Source of the DNA: Allobosea sp. Root483D1
Lineage (GTDB): Bacteria > Pseudomonadota > Alphaproteobacteria > Rhizobiales > Beijerinckiaceae
NCBI RefSeq assembly: GCF_001429505.1
Contig: NZ_LMJW01000020.1
Location: 141,858-194,980 of the forward strand
Direction of reading: 5' to 3'
Length of the DNA: 53,123 nt
Part shown: positions 7,947-18,443 of the stretch, piece by piece
Layout of the letters: every line of letters starts with the position of its first letter
Numbering within the stretch: position 1 is the stretch's first letter
Notes under the pieces: model-generated
The model's database searches: none
What the model saw: only the letters and a program-made list of their open reading frames with translations
What the model was told of the DNA's origin: nothing
Position numbers and translations under genes: made by a program

Positions 7947-9212
7947 ATGACGACGCGCCGCACCGTTCTGAAGGGCATGACCGCCGCCGGCGGGATGCTC
8001 GCCGCGCCGCAGTTGCTGCGCGCCCAGGCCAAGACCGAGCTCAACGTGATCTGGGTCGGCTGGCCGGAGAGCCACATCACGCCGATGGCCGAGATGTTCA
8101 TGAAGAACAATCCGACGATCGGCCTGAAGCTCGAGCGCATCCCTTTCAACGAGCTTTTCCCGGCACTCGAGGTGCGCCTGCAGGCGCGCTCGCCACTGCC
8201 CGACATCTTCTTGGCCGATGGCCCGTTGACCGCCTCCTATTCGATCCGCAAGCACCTTGCCGAGCTCGACGGCATCCTCGGCAACGACCTTGGCCGCTAC
8301 ACCAAGGCGGCGCTGGCGCAGGGCACCTACAAGGGCAAGCTGATGACGCTGCCCTATATCAGCAGCGGCATGGTGCTGTTCCTCAACCGTAAGCATTTCG
8401 CCGACGCCGGCGTCACCCTGCCCGAGGCCGACGTCGCCAAGCGCTGGACCTGGGAACAGACGCTCGAGGCCGCAAAGAAGCTGACCGACCCCGCCAAGAA
8501 TCAGTGGGGCCTCGTTTTCGAGATGGCCGACCGGCCCTATCAGGCGCTGACCCTGCCGCAGTCGAAGGGCGCGCAGGTGCTGAGTGAGGACGGCTTGACC
8601 GCGACCGGCTATGTCGACTCGCAGCCCTTCATCGACGCGATGCAGTTCTACGCCGACCTTTTCAACAAGCATAAGGTGACGCCGACCGGCGTGTTCGATA
8701 CCAATCTCGCGCTCGAAATGTTCGCGACCGGACGGGCCGCGATGTACTTGGCGACCACGCCCAGCCTCGCCTCGATCTCGGCGCGCAAGGATCTCGACTG
8801 GGCCGTGGCGCCGCAGCCCTATTTCGAGGGCGGCAAGGCGGTGACGCCGACCGGCAGCTGGCATATCGGCATGAACCCGCGCACCAAGCAGCGCGCCGCC
8901 GCCGAGACCTTCATCAAGGCCTTCGCCCAGCCCGAATATGTCGAGGCGCAGGCGCGACTGCGGCCGAACCCGCCGGTGCTGAAATCGGTCTGGGATTCGA
9001 TGGGCGCCGAGCTCGCCACGCCCGGCTGGCGCATCGTGCGCTCCGAGATGGAGAACACCGCCGTGCCGCGGCCGGCGACCCCGGGCTGGCTCGAATACGA
9101 GGACATCCTGCGCGGCGCCTTCCGCGAGATCCAGGGCGGCGCCAATGTCGAGCAGCGGCTGAAGAAGGCGGCGCGCGACATCGACCGCGAATTCACCAAG
9201 TATCGCGGCTGA
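7947..9212 (+). CDS. ABC transporter substrate-binding protein, family 1 type
   Basis: A 421-residue extracytoplasmic binding protein. The leader MTTRRTVLKGMTAAGG has twin arginines at 4-5 and a hydrophobic run ending at RAQA (about residue 28), so Tat export is likely. The body is that of the maltose/multiple-sugar binding family (PDIFLADGP near the first hinge, and a GSWHIGMNP motif late). An AGGAGG at 7936-7941 precedes the ATG. It lies 60 bases after the nucleoside hydrolases and before two permeases, so its ligand is most likely a nucleoside or a related ribosyl compound. Confidence 0.9.
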   Translation: MTTRRTVLKGMTAAGGMLAAPQLLRAQAKTELNVIWVGWPESHITPMAEMFMKNNPTIGLKLERIPFNELFPALEVRLQARSPLPDIFLADGPLTASYSIRKHLAELDGILGNDLGRYTKAALAQGTYKGKLMTLPYISSGMVLFLNRKHFADAGVTLPEADVAKRWTWEQTLEAAKKLTDPAKNQWGLVFEMADRPYQALTLPQSKGAQVLSEDGLTATGYVDSQPFIDAMQFYADLFNKHKVTPTGVFDTNLALEMFATGRAAMYLATTPSLASISARKDLDWAVAPQPYFEGGKAVTPTGSWHIGMNPRTKQRAAAETFIKAFAQPEYVEAQARLRPNPPVLKSVWDSMGAELATPGWRIVRSEMENTAVPRPATPGWLEYEDILRGAFREIQGGANVEQRLKKAARDIDREFTKYRG

Positions 9213-9218
9213 CCGGTG

Positions 9219-10181
9219 ATGACCGCCTTGTCCGACCGGGCCTCGGCCCCTGTCGCCGTCCCGGATGCGCCGCGCGTTGCGCGGCGCATCGCCGGCCGCT
9301 CATCCGACCCGATGCAGCCACGAACCTTGGTGTTGCTCGCCTTCCTGCTGCCGGCGCTGGCCTTCCTCATCCTGTTCCGGCTGACGCCGATCGTGATCGC
9401 CATCGGCGGCAGCCTGTTCACCCAGAATCTTGCCGGCGAGACCTCCTTCGGCGGCCTGATCAACTATGCCCAGCTCTTTGCCGACGAGCGCTTCTGGAAC
9501 TCGCTCAAGGTCACGCTGATCTTCAACCTGATCATCAATCCGCTGCAGATCCTGATCGCCTTCGGCTACGCGCTCCTGGTGATGGCACCGGGCAAGGGCG
9601 TCACCTTCTTCCGCGCCGCCTTCTTCCTGCCGATGACGCTCTCCACCGGCCTCACCGCCGTGCTGTGGAACATCATGCTGGATTCCAACCTCGGACCGGT
9701 GAACGCCATTCTCGAGGGCCTCGGCATCGGCCGCCAGCCCTTCTTCCTCTCGGAGCATCAGGCGCTCGGCACGATGATCGCCATCGCGACCTGGAAGGGC
9801 TGCGGCTACTGGATGATCTTCCTGCTTGCCGGGCTCTACCGCATTCCGGGCGAGCTTTACGAGGCCGCGCGCATCGATGGCGCCAGCCGCTGGCACCAGC
9901 TCGTCCACATCACCCTGCCGCAGATGCGCCGACCGCTCGCCTTCGTCTTCGTGGCGGATACCGCGATCAACTTCCTGTTCTTCGCGCCGGTCTACATCAT
10001 CACCAAGGGCGGGCCGAACGGCGCGACCGACCTCTTGATGTTCCGCGCCTATGAGAACGCCTTCACCTTCATCAACTGGGGGCGCTCGCTGGCGCTGTCG
10101 ACGATCATCCTCGTGATCATCGGCGTGATCGCTGCGATCGAGCTCAGGCTGTTCCGCGACAAGGAAGGAGCCGACGCATGA
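9219..10181 (+). CDS. ABC transporter permease, MalF-like
   Basis: A 320-residue inner-membrane permease of the carbohydrate-uptake class. Several membrane helices start near residue 35 (TLVLLAFLLPALAFLILF), and the ATPase-docking loop EAARIDGASRWHQLVHITLP is present. About 30 residues of cytosolic tail precede the first helix. GTG at 9216 and ATG at 9219 are adjacent possible starts; I use the ATG. It overlaps the second permease by four bases. Confidence 0.92.
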   Translation: MTALSDRASAPVAVPDAPRVARRIAGRSSDPMQPRTLVLLAFLLPALAFLILFRLTPIVIAIGGSLFTQNLAGETSFGGLINYAQLFADERFWNSLKVTLIFNLIINPLQILIAFGYALLVMAPGKGVTFFRAAFFLPMTLSTGLTAVLWNIMLDSNLGPVNAILEGLGIGRQPFFLSEHQALGTMIAIATWKGCGYWMIFLLAGLYRIPGELYEAARIDGASRWHQLVHITLPQMRRPLAFVFVADTAINFLFFAPVYIITKGGPNGATDLLMFRAYENAFTFINWGRSLALSTIILVIIGVIAAIELRLFRDKEGADA

Positions 10182-11026
10182 GCGTCGATCGCCGCTCCAC
10201 CGTGCTGGTCTTCGGGGCCGCACGCTATGTCACGATGTCGCTGATCGCGCTCGTGCTGCTCCTGCCCCTGCTCTGGCTCGCAGTCTCCTCGCTGCGGCCA
10301 CCGGCCGACATCTTCGCCCATGGCAGCCGCCTCGGCTGGGGCATGGTGATCCCGGAGCGGCTGACGCTGGAGAACTACACCTCGCTCATCGGCACCGGCT
10401 TTCCGCGCGCCGTCGGCAATTCGCTCTTTGTTGCGCTGACCACCATGGTGGTCGGCGTCATCATCAATGCCGCCGCGGGCTTTGCCTTCGCGGTCTTCGA
10501 CTTCCGCTTCAAGAACGTGATCTTCGTCTTCGTTCTCGCCGCGGCGATGATGCCGTTCGAGGCGATCGTCATCCCGCTCTACATCCTCGTGCAGAGTCTG
10601 GGCTTGATCGACACCTATGCCGCGCTGATCCTGCCGGACCTCGCCAATGGCTTCGTCATCTTCATGTTCCGCCAGTTCTTCGCCGGGCTGCCGCGCGAGC
10701 TCTACGAGGCGGCGCGGGTCGACGGCGCCTCCTGGGGGCATATCTGGCTGAAGATCGCGCTGCCGATCTCCTGGCCGGTGGTGCTGACCGGCGGCATCAT
10801 GCTGTTCATGCACCAGTTCGAGGCGTTCTTCTGGCCACTTGTCGCGGCGCCCTCGCCGGAGCACACGCTCGTACAGGTGGCGATCGCGCGCAATATCAGC
10901 CTGGAGGGTACGGAGTGGGGGCGATTGTTCTCCTCGACCACGCTCGCAGGCCTCGTCGCGCTCGTGCCATTCCTGCTCTTCCAGAAGTTCTACATCCGCA
11001 ACTTCGTCACCAGCGGGCTGAAATAG
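10178..11026 (+). CDS. ABC transporter permease, MalG-like
   Basis: A 282-residue permease, the partner of the gene before it. It has six predicted helices and the docking loop EAARVDGASWGHIWLKIALP. The ATG overlaps the previous stop and has AAGGAAGGAG just upstream. No MalK/UgpC-type ATPase follows; the next gene, 273 bases on, is a peptide-type double ATPase. The 273-base gap itself shows no gene. Confidence 0.92.
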   Translation: MSVDRRSTVLVFGAARYVTMSLIALVLLLPLLWLAVSSLRPPADIFAHGSRLGWGMVIPERLTLENYTSLIGTGFPRAVGNSLFVALTTMVVGVIINAAAGFAFAVFDFRFKNVIFVFVLAAAMMPFEAIVIPLYILVQSLGLIDTYAALILPDLANGFVIFMFRQFFAGLPRELYEAARVDGASWGHIWLKIALPISWPVVLTGGIMLFMHQFEAFFWPLVAAPSPEHTLVQVAIARNISLEGTEWGRLFSSTTLAGLVALVPFLLFQKFYIRNFVTSGLK

Positions 11027-11299
11027 CGGCCCCAGCCCGGTGACGAGGGCACGACATCAGCGTCGCAACGCAGGCGCGAGCCCGGCCCCGGCCGGCTCGC
11101 GTTTCGTGCGCTCCTGCTCCCGGATGAGGCGAAAGCAAGGGGGACGCTAAATCTTTTATCACGTCGGCTACTGACATCGGCGGCGCGCTGGTTATTCTGA
11201 TGCCGCTTTCAACCGGCTCATCGGTGGTTGTCTGGGCGAGGGGCCCGCGCAACCTCGGTGATCGATCGCTAAAATAGACCCTGGCATGAAGGACCTGGC

Positions 11300-13150
<1,851 letters not shown>

Positions 13151-13292
13151 GCCGCTCCAGTCCGGACCGCACCGGTCAGCTTGCATCCAGGCCGACCGGT
13201 GACGCGCATGGCAGGGCGGCGAGGCGCTCCTCCGTCTGATTAGTCCCTTTGATCAACGGGCCTCCAGCTGCGCAGGCTGGCATGCGGAACGA

Positions 13293-13317
13293 TCTCAGCC
13301 TATGCCAAGTGCTGAGA
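13293..13317. promoter_or_regulatory. Inverted repeat upstream of the 8-oxoguanine deaminase
   Basis: Perfect seven-base arms TCTCAGC (13293-13299) and GCTGAGA (13311-13317) are separated by 11 bases and end 19 bases before the deaminase start. It could be an operator or a hairpin in the leader. Nothing identifies the protein that would bind it. Confidence 0.35.
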
Positions 13318-13336
13318 ATCGTTGCTAGAACCAGTC

Positions 13337-14671
13337 ATGCGCATCTGGATCAGGAATCCGCTCGCCATCCTCGCCGAGAATGCCGGCGGCGGGGTCGTGA
13401 TCGAGAACGGATTGATCGTCGAACTCGTAGCGGGCGGCGGCTATCCGACGCTGCCGGTGACCGAGAGCTTCGACGCGTCCGGCCATGTCGTGCTGCCGGG
13501 GCTGATCAACACCCATCACCATTTCTACCAGACGCTGACCCGCGCCCACCCGGCGGCGATCGACCGCGAGCTCTTCCCCTGGCTGAAAGCGCTCTACCCG
13601 CTCTGGGCGCGGCTGCGGCCGGAGGATTTGCGGTTGGCGGTGCGTGCCGCGCTGGTCGAGCTCATGCTCTCCGGCTGCACCACGGCGGCCGACCATCACT
13701 ATCTCTACCCAGCCGGGCTGGAGAACGCCGTCGACATCGCGGTGGAGGAGGCGACGGCGCTCGGCATCCGCGTCACCATCTCGCGCGGCTCGATGAACCT
13801 GTCGCAGAAGGATGGCGGCCTGCCGCCCGACGAGGTCGTGCAGGACGAGGACACGATCCTCGCCGATTGCGAGCGGGTGCTTGGCCTGTTCCATGACCCG
13901 AAGCCCGGCAGCATGGTGCAGATCGCGCTCGCGCCGTGCTCGCCCTTCTCGGTGACGACCTCGCTGATGGCCGCCTCGGCCGAGCTGGCGACGCGCTTCG
14001 ATGCGCCGCTGCACACGCATCTGGCTGAAACGCAGGACGAGGACGCCTATTGCCAGGAGATCTACGGCAAGCGCCCGCTCGACCTCCTGGAGGAGGCCGG
14101 CTGGATGCGGCCGAAGACCTGGCTGGCGCATGGCATCCATTTCTCCTGCGAGGAATGCGAGCGGCTCGGCAAGGCCGGCGTCGGCGTCTGCCATTGCCCG
14201 ACCTCGAACGGCGTGCTCGCCTCCGGCTTCTGCAAGACGCGCGAGCTCGAGGCGGCGGGTGCGCCAGTCGGCCTTGGCGTCGACGGCTCCGCCTCCAATG
14301 ACGGCTCGAACCTGATGGAGGAGTTGCGCCATGCGCTCCTGGTCAACCGGCTGCACTACAAGAGTGCGAGCGCGGTGACGGCGCGCGACACGATCCGCTG
14401 GGCGACGGAGGGTTCGGCACGCTGCCTCGGGCGCTCCGATATCGGCAGGATCGCGCCTGGGATGCAGGCCGATCTCGCGCTCTACAGGCTCGACGAATTG
14501 CGCTTCTCCGGCGCGCATGACCCGATTGCGGCGCTCGTGCTGTGCGGGGCCCATCGCGCCGACCGCGTCATGATCGGCGGGCGCTGGCGGGTGATCGATG
14601 GCGAGATTCCCGGGCTCGATCTGGCATCCCTGCGCCGCGCCCATGGCTTAGCGGCGAAGCGCTACGCCTGA
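13337..14671 (+). CDS. 8-oxoguanine deaminase (amidohydrolase superfamily)
   Basis: A 444-residue metal-dependent deaminase of the TrzN/AtzB-like amidohydrolase group. The metal site is NTHHHFYQT (His60 and His62), with a later LHTHLAET and the VDGSASNDGSN block carrying the catalytic Asp. This set (NTHHHFYQTLTR plus VDGSASNDGSN) matches bacterial 8-oxoguanine deaminases, which turn 8-oxoguanine into urate. I take the ATG at 13337; a TTG at 13322 in the same frame is possible. It lies 186 bases after the ABC ATPase and fits a purine-scavenging theme. A guanine or hydroxyatrazine-type substrate is the main alternative. Confidence 0.85.
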   Translation: MRIWIRNPLAILAENAGGGVVIENGLIVELVAGGGYPTLPVTESFDASGHVVLPGLINTHHHFYQTLTRAHPAAIDRELFPWLKALYPLWARLRPEDLRLAVRAALVELMLSGCTTAADHHYLYPAGLENAVDIAVEEATALGIRVTISRGSMNLSQKDGGLPPDEVVQDEDTILADCERVLGLFHDPKPGSMVQIALAPCSPFSVTTSLMAASAELATRFDAPLHTHLAETQDEDAYCQEIYGKRPLDLLEEAGWMRPKTWLAHGIHFSCEECERLGKAGVGVCHCPTSNGVLASGFCKTRELEAAGAPVGLGVDGSASNDGSNLMEELRHALLVNRLHYKSASAVTARDTIRWATEGSARCLGRSDIGRIAPGMQADLALYRLDELRFSGAHDPIAALVLCGAHRADRVMIGGRWRVIDGEIPGLDLASLRRAHGLAAKRYA

Positions 14672-14683
14672 ACTCCCCGCAAG

Positions 14684-14794
14684 CGTCATCCCGGACAAGC
14701 GGCGCAGCCGCGCCGATCCGGGATCCATTCCGGAGCCTTTCCGAAAGAGGTTCCGGAATGGGTCCCGGGTCTCCCTCCGGTCGCCCGGGACGAC
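14684..14794. repeat. Intergenic hairpin repeat, GTCATCCCGG type
   Basis: A 111-base element between two convergent genes. It opens with CGTCATCCCGG and closes with CCCGGGACGAC, so the ends can pair. Inside is a second inverted repeat: GGATCCATTCCGGA pairs with TTCCGGAATGGGTCCC around CCTTTCCGAAAGAGG. Its position after both stop codons suggests it can serve as a bidirectional terminator. Confidence 0.75.
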
Positions 14795-15550
14795 CTATTT
14801 GGAAACCGGCAGAGGGGTGAGTCCTGATTTCATCAGCGGCTTGAGGAACCCCGTCAGGTCGTCGGTGACGAAATGGACGTGGCCGGCCTCGACCACGGCC
14901 TGCTCCGAGGCGTCGCGGAAGGGGTCGGGCGTACGCGGCACGATCAACACCGTCTTCATGCCGAGCGCGCTCGGCACGATCAGGTTCTTGTCGATGTCCT
15001 CGAACATCGCCGCGCGGGCGGGATCGACCGCGTGCTTGGCCAGGAAGTTCTCGTAGGTCGCGCGCTCGGGCTTGGGCAGGAAGCCGGCCTCGACGATGTC
15101 GAAGATGTCCTCGAAGTGGTGGAGGATGCCGAGCTTGCCGGCGACGTTCTCGGCATGGCCGCGCGAGCCATTGGTCAGGATCAGCTTGCGGCCGGGCAGG
15201 GCGGCGATCGCCGCGCCCAGATCGGGATTGGGATCGAGCATCGACAGGTCGATGTCGTGGGCGAAGGCGAGGAAATCGTCGGGATCGATGCCGTGCTCCG
15301 ACATCAGCCCGTTCAGCGTCGTGCCGTAGCGCTCGTAATAGTAGCGGCGCAGCTCGTGCGAGGAGAGCCCGTCGAGACCAAAGAGCTCGAGCAGGTACAG
15401 GCTGATCCGCTCATTGACCTGCGGCCAGACCTGCGCCTCATGCGAATAGAGCGTGTTGTCGAGGTCGAAGATCCAGTGGTCGACATGGCCGAACGCCGCC
15501 TGCTCCGGCAGGAGCGGGATGGCGGTGGTGATGGCTGCATTCTGGTTCAT
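14795..15550 (-). CDS. HAD-family pyrimidine 5'-nucleotidase
   Basis: A 251-residue HAD subfamily IA phosphatase, most like the SDT1/YjjG-type pyrimidine 5'-nucleotidases. The four HAD motifs are visible: FDLDNTLY (nucleophile Asp29 and acid Asp31), ILTNGSRGH, KPERATYENF with its Lys, and FEDIDKNL. The predicted role is dephosphorylation of UMP, CMP or similar nucleotides in the cytoplasm. It ends against the hairpin repeat shared with the convergent deaminase. A phosphoglycolate-type HAD is less likely given the long helical cap. Confidence 0.88.
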   Translation of the reverse strand: MNQNAAITTAIPLLPEQAAFGHVDHWIFDLDNTLYSHEAQVWPQVNERISLYLLELFGLDGLSSHELRRYYYERYGTTLNGLMSEHGIDPDDFLAFAHDIDLSMLDPNPDLGAAIAALPGRKLILTNGSRGHAENVAGKLGILHHFEDIFDIVEAGFLPKPERATYENFLAKHAVDPARAAMFEDIDKNLIVPSALGMKTVLIVPRTPDPFRDASEQAVVEAGHVHFVTDDLTGFLKPLMKSGLTPLPVSK

Positions 15551-15624
15551 TGGGTCATGTCATGTGGGGCGCACCATCATGACATGCAAGATGCTTGCAA
15601 AGTGGTTGCGACGACGAAGTACCC

Positions 15625-15732
15625 CGTCATGCTCGGGCTTGACCCGAGCACCTCATGCCGGAAGAGGCCCCATCAACGTCCTCTCGTCACGAGATTCCCG
15701 GGTCTTTGCTGCGCTCCGCCCGAGAATGACGG
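15625..15732. repeat. Intergenic hairpin repeat, CGTCATGCTCGGG type (copy 1)
   Basis: A 108-base element starting CGTCATGCTCGGGC and ending CCGAGAATGACGG. The left part folds on itself (GCTCGGGC-TTGA-CCCGAGC) and the right part carries GGGTCTTTGCTGCGCTCCGCCCGAGAA. The same design recurs at 31849, 35409 and 38490. It lies in the 192-base gap between the HAD gene and argB and ends just after the argB stop. Confidence 0.8.
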
Positions 15733-15742
15733 CAGTGGCTTC

Positions 15743-16639
15743 TCACTTCCGGATAATCGTGCCCGAGCCGGTATCGGTGAAGAGCTCGATCAGCGCCGCA
15801 TGCGGGACCTTGCCGTCGAGGATGACGACGGCCTCGACGCCTTTTTCCAGCGCGTAGATGCAGGTCTCGATCTTCGGGATCATGCCGCCGGAGATGGTGC
15901 CGTCGGCGATCAGGCGCCGGCACTGCTCGATGGTGAGCTCCGGGATCAGGTTCTTGTCCTTGTCGAGCACGCCCGGCACGTCGGTCAGCAGCAGCAGGCG
16001 CTTGGCGCCGAGCGCGCCGGCGATCGCGCCGGCGAAGGTGTCGGCGTTGACGTTGTAGGTCTGGCCGTCGGCGGCGGCGCAGACCGGCGCCAGCACCGGA
16101 ATCAGCTCCTCCTTCAGGATCGCCTTGAGCACGGTGGTGTCGACCGTCTCGGGCTCGCCGACGAAACCGAGGTCGAGCACCTGCTCGATCTTCGAATCGG
16201 GATCGACGATGGTGCGCGTCGCCTTCCTGGCGAGGACCATGTTGCCGTCCTTGCCGCAGAGCCCGATCGCCTTGCCGCCTTCGCGCGAGATGTAGCCGAC
16301 GATCTCCTTGTTGACCGAGCCGGCCAGGACCATCTCGACCACGTCCACGGTCGCAGCGTCGGTGACGCGCAGGCCCTGCTTGAACTCGGACTTGATGCCG
16401 AGCTTCTCCAGCATGCGGGCGATCTGCGGGCCGCCGCCATGGCAGACCACCGGCTTCAGCCCGGATTGCTCGAGCAGCACCACGTCCTCGGCGAAATCCT
16501 CGGCGGTGGCGGCGTCACCCATGGCGTTGCCGCCATATTTGATCACGATCACCTCCTGGTCGTAGCGCTGCATGTGCGGCAGCGCCTGGACGAGCAGCTC
16601 GGCGGCTTGCGAGGGCGTGAGATTATGAGGGGTATTCAT
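15743..16639 (-). CDS. argB: Acetylglutamate kinase
   Basis: A 298-residue amino-acid kinase that phosphorylates N-acetylglutamate, the second step of arginine biosynthesis. The nucleotide and substrate motifs are clear: VIKYGGNAMGD near the N-terminus, VCHGGGPQI, the VNADTFAGAIAGALGAKRLLLLTDVPGV block and SGGMIPKIE near the C-terminus. The length is normal for the arginine-sensitive form. It stands alone, with DUF423 upstream on the same strand after an 86-base gap. Confidence 0.97.
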   Translation of the reverse strand: MNTPHNLTPSQAAELLVQALPHMQRYDQEVIVIKYGGNAMGDAATAEDFAEDVVLLEQSGLKPVVCHGGGPQIARMLEKLGIKSEFKQGLRVTDAATVDVVEMVLAGSVNKEIVGYISREGGKAIGLCGKDGNMVLARKATRTIVDPDSKIEQVLDLGFVGEPETVDTTVLKAILKEELIPVLAPVCAAADGQTYNVNADTFAGAIAGALGAKRLLLLTDVPGVLDKDKNLIPELTIEQCRRLIADGTISGGMIPKIETCIYALEKGVEAVVILDGKVPHAALIELFTDTGSGTIIRK

Positions 16640-16725
16640 CGGCAGGCTCCGAAGGCGCAGGAGGCAGCCGCGCCGCGCCGCGTTCTAACTGAAGATAACA
16701 GGCTGCGAAAGCGCGCCGATGCCGG

Positions 16726-17097
16726 TCAGGCGCGCTTGGAGAACAAGGCAGCGATGACGAGCCCGAGCCAGCCGCCGAGCATCATGAAGCCGCCGGCGGG
16801 AGCCGCGCCGAGGAAGAGCCGTTCGCCATGGAAGCCGCGCATGGAGAGATCGGCGGAAAAGAGCGCGACCCCGAGGATCATCAGCGAGATCGCGAGCCGC
16901 GCTGGCCAGTCCGCCAGCAGTTCGGCGCGCCGCGCGGCGCAGGCGGCGATCACTGTGGGAGCGTGGAAGAGCAACATCTGCCCGGCGATCTGGACGTTGT
17001 CGGAGGCCCCGGAATGTGTCGCGGCCGCGAGCAGCGTCACGCCGGCGAGCCCCATCAGCATGGCGATGGACAAGTGGATGCGGGTCGCAGTGATCAT
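16726..17097 (-). CDS. DUF423 family membrane protein
   Basis: A 123-residue protein with four likely membrane helices, beginning with a cleavable-looking or first helix at about 6-27. The HSGASDNVQIAGQMLLFHA segment and the late GGFMMLGGWLGLV run fit the DUF423 (YgdD-like) family of small inner-membrane proteins. No function is established for the family. The start is the ATG complementary to 17095-17097. It is probably read on its own or with argB. Confidence 0.8.
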   Translation of the reverse strand: MITATRIHLSIAMLMGLAGVTLLAAATHSGASDNVQIAGQMLLFHAPTVIAACAARRAELLADWPARLAISLMILGVALFSADLSMRGFHGERLFLGAAPAGGFMMLGGWLGLVIAALFSKRA

Positions 17098-17209
17098 GAC
17101 GGGTCCGTGTCATTGGCGCAGAGAGGGGCGGGGCGTACGGGTGAACAGACGCTGCAGCTGCTTGCAAGGTCAAGCGAGAGCGGCTGTGGCATCGTGCTCC
17201 AGCTACGCT

Positions 17210-18235
17210 TCAGTCTCGGTGGGGCGCATTGCGGCTGAGTTGCGTCACCGGCGCCGGCGCCGAGCCATACCGGCTCTGATGCTCGAGCTCGGCGTTGAGC
17301 TCGGCGCCGGCGAGAACGATGATCGCGGAGAGCCAGAGCCAGGTCATGAACACGACGATGGTGGCGAGCGAACCATAGGTCGCGGTGTAGCGGCCGAGCG
17401 TGCTGACATAGAAGGAGAAGCCGATCGAGGCCGCGACCCAAAGCAGCGCCGCGGCGACGGCACCGGGCAGCACCCAGGCGAAACGCGGCGGCTTGCGGTC
17501 CGGCCCGATCCAATAGAGGCAGCCGATCGCGGTGATGCCGACAAGGAAGAAGGCAGGCCAGCGCAGCCAGCGGATCACGACCTCGATCTCGTGGCCGAAG
17601 GGGAAGAGCGCGGTGACCACCGGCAGGCTGGCGATCAGGGACAGCGCCAGGATCAGCACGAAAAGCGCGCTCAGCGTCGTCCCGAGCGAGACCAGGTTGA
17701 GGCGGATGAAGCCGCGTTGTTCGCGCACGCCATAGATGATGTTGAGCGCGTCGAAGATCGCCTTCATTGCGGCATTGGCGCTCCAGATCGCGACGAGGAA
17801 CCCGATCAGGAAGGTCAGCGAGAGATTGGTCGCGTTCTGGCCGGACAGCCGCACCGCCTGCTCGCGGATGAGCTCGCGCGCCGCTTCGGGCAAGACGGTG
17901 GTGACGTTGTCGAGCTGGCCGACGATCGTCGCCGGGTCGGTCAGCATTCCGTAGACCGTCACCAGCAAGGAAAGGGCCGGCACCAGCGACAGCAGCGTGA
18001 AGAAGGCGACGGCGCCGGCGAGCGACAAGACGCGCGCTTCCTGGATACGGGTGCTGAAGCGCAGCAGCACGTCCTTCCAGCCGCGCCAGGGCAAGGCGAT
18101 CGGGCTTGCGGCACCTTGTCCGCGCCGGGCCTGGCGCAGGGGTTCGCCGACCCGGCGCGAGACCAGGCCATGGACATAACCGGCGGCCACAGCCGCGAGC
18201 CCGGCAGCGCCCGTCAGTCGCTTGAAATAGGCCAT
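17210..18235 (-). CDS. YihY/BrkB family membrane protein
   Basis: A 341-residue inner-membrane protein with six or more helices of the YihY/virulence-factor-BrkB family. Typical blocks are ALAGAVAFFTLLSLVPALSLLV-like helices, a WSANAAMKAIFDALNIIYGV segment and the GSLATIVVFMTWLWLSAIIVLAGAELNAELE end. Once annotated as ribonuclease BN, the family has no agreed function and may be a transporter or envelope factor. I use the ATG at 18235 (MAYFKRL); a start 77 residues further upstream would read through the intergenic region. Confidence 0.88.
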   Translation of the reverse strand: MAYFKRLTGAAGLAAVAAGYVHGLVSRRVGEPLRQARRGQGAASPIALPWRGWKDVLLRFSTRIQEARVLSLAGAVAFFTLLSLVPALSLLVTVYGMLTDPATIVGQLDNVTTVLPEAARELIREQAVRLSGQNATNLSLTFLIGFLVAIWSANAAMKAIFDALNIIYGVREQRGFIRLNLVSLGTTLSALFVLILALSLIASLPVVTALFPFGHEIEVVIRWLRWPAFFLVGITAIGCLYWIGPDRKPPRFAWVLPGAVAAALLWVAASIGFSFYVSTLGRYTATYGSLATIVVFMTWLWLSAIIVLAGAELNAELEHQSRYGSAPAPVTQLSRNAPHRD

Positions 18236-18347
18236 GCGCGCTCCGGTGCAGGGGCGGTCGATCCTAGACCGCTCCGTCGCGGTGGCAACGTTGCGGCAGG
18301 CGTTTTCGTTCCGGGAGACGGACGGAGGCGGGCCGCTTAGAGGTTCG

Positions 18348-18358
18348 TTAACCTTAAC
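18348..18358. promoter_or_regulatory. Tandem TTAAC half-sites upstream of the porin gene
   Basis: The run GTTAACCTTAACA contains TTAACC followed directly by TTAAC. TTAACC is the half-site core recognised by CtrA in alphaproteobacteria, but the usual full site has seven bases between TTAA elements, and here there are only two. It lies about 90 bases before the outer-membrane protein gene, in an AT-richer patch that probably holds its promoter. Confidence 0.25.
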
Positions 18359-18443
18359 ATTTTCATAATGCCGCTCCTGACGCCATCGCGGCGCCGGCCG
18401 GATCATCCACCCGGCCGCAGCCATTGTTCGAGCCGAGCATGTG

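Noticed and set aside
6672..8864. 730-residue open frame on the minus strand
   Set aside because: Spans nucleoside hydrolase and binding-protein genes antisense; no family features.
11027..11299. Possible small gene or riboswitch before the double ATPase
   Set aside because: No open frame with a ribosome site and no recognisable aptamer; only ordinary GC-rich leader sequence.
13151..13336. Purine riboswitch upstream of the 8-oxoguanine deaminase
   Set aside because: The conserved loop sequences of purine aptamers are absent; only a short inverted repeat is seen.
13322..13336. TTG start for the 8-oxoguanine deaminase
   Set aside because: The ATG 15 bases later gives the usual amidohydrolase opening and neither has a strong ribosome site, so the ATG is preferred.
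14873..18340. 1155-residue open frame on the plus strand
   Set aside because: It runs antisense through the HAD, argB, DUF423 and BrkB genes and across their gaps, with a His/Asp/Arg/Gly-rich composition typical of shadow frames in high-GC DNA.
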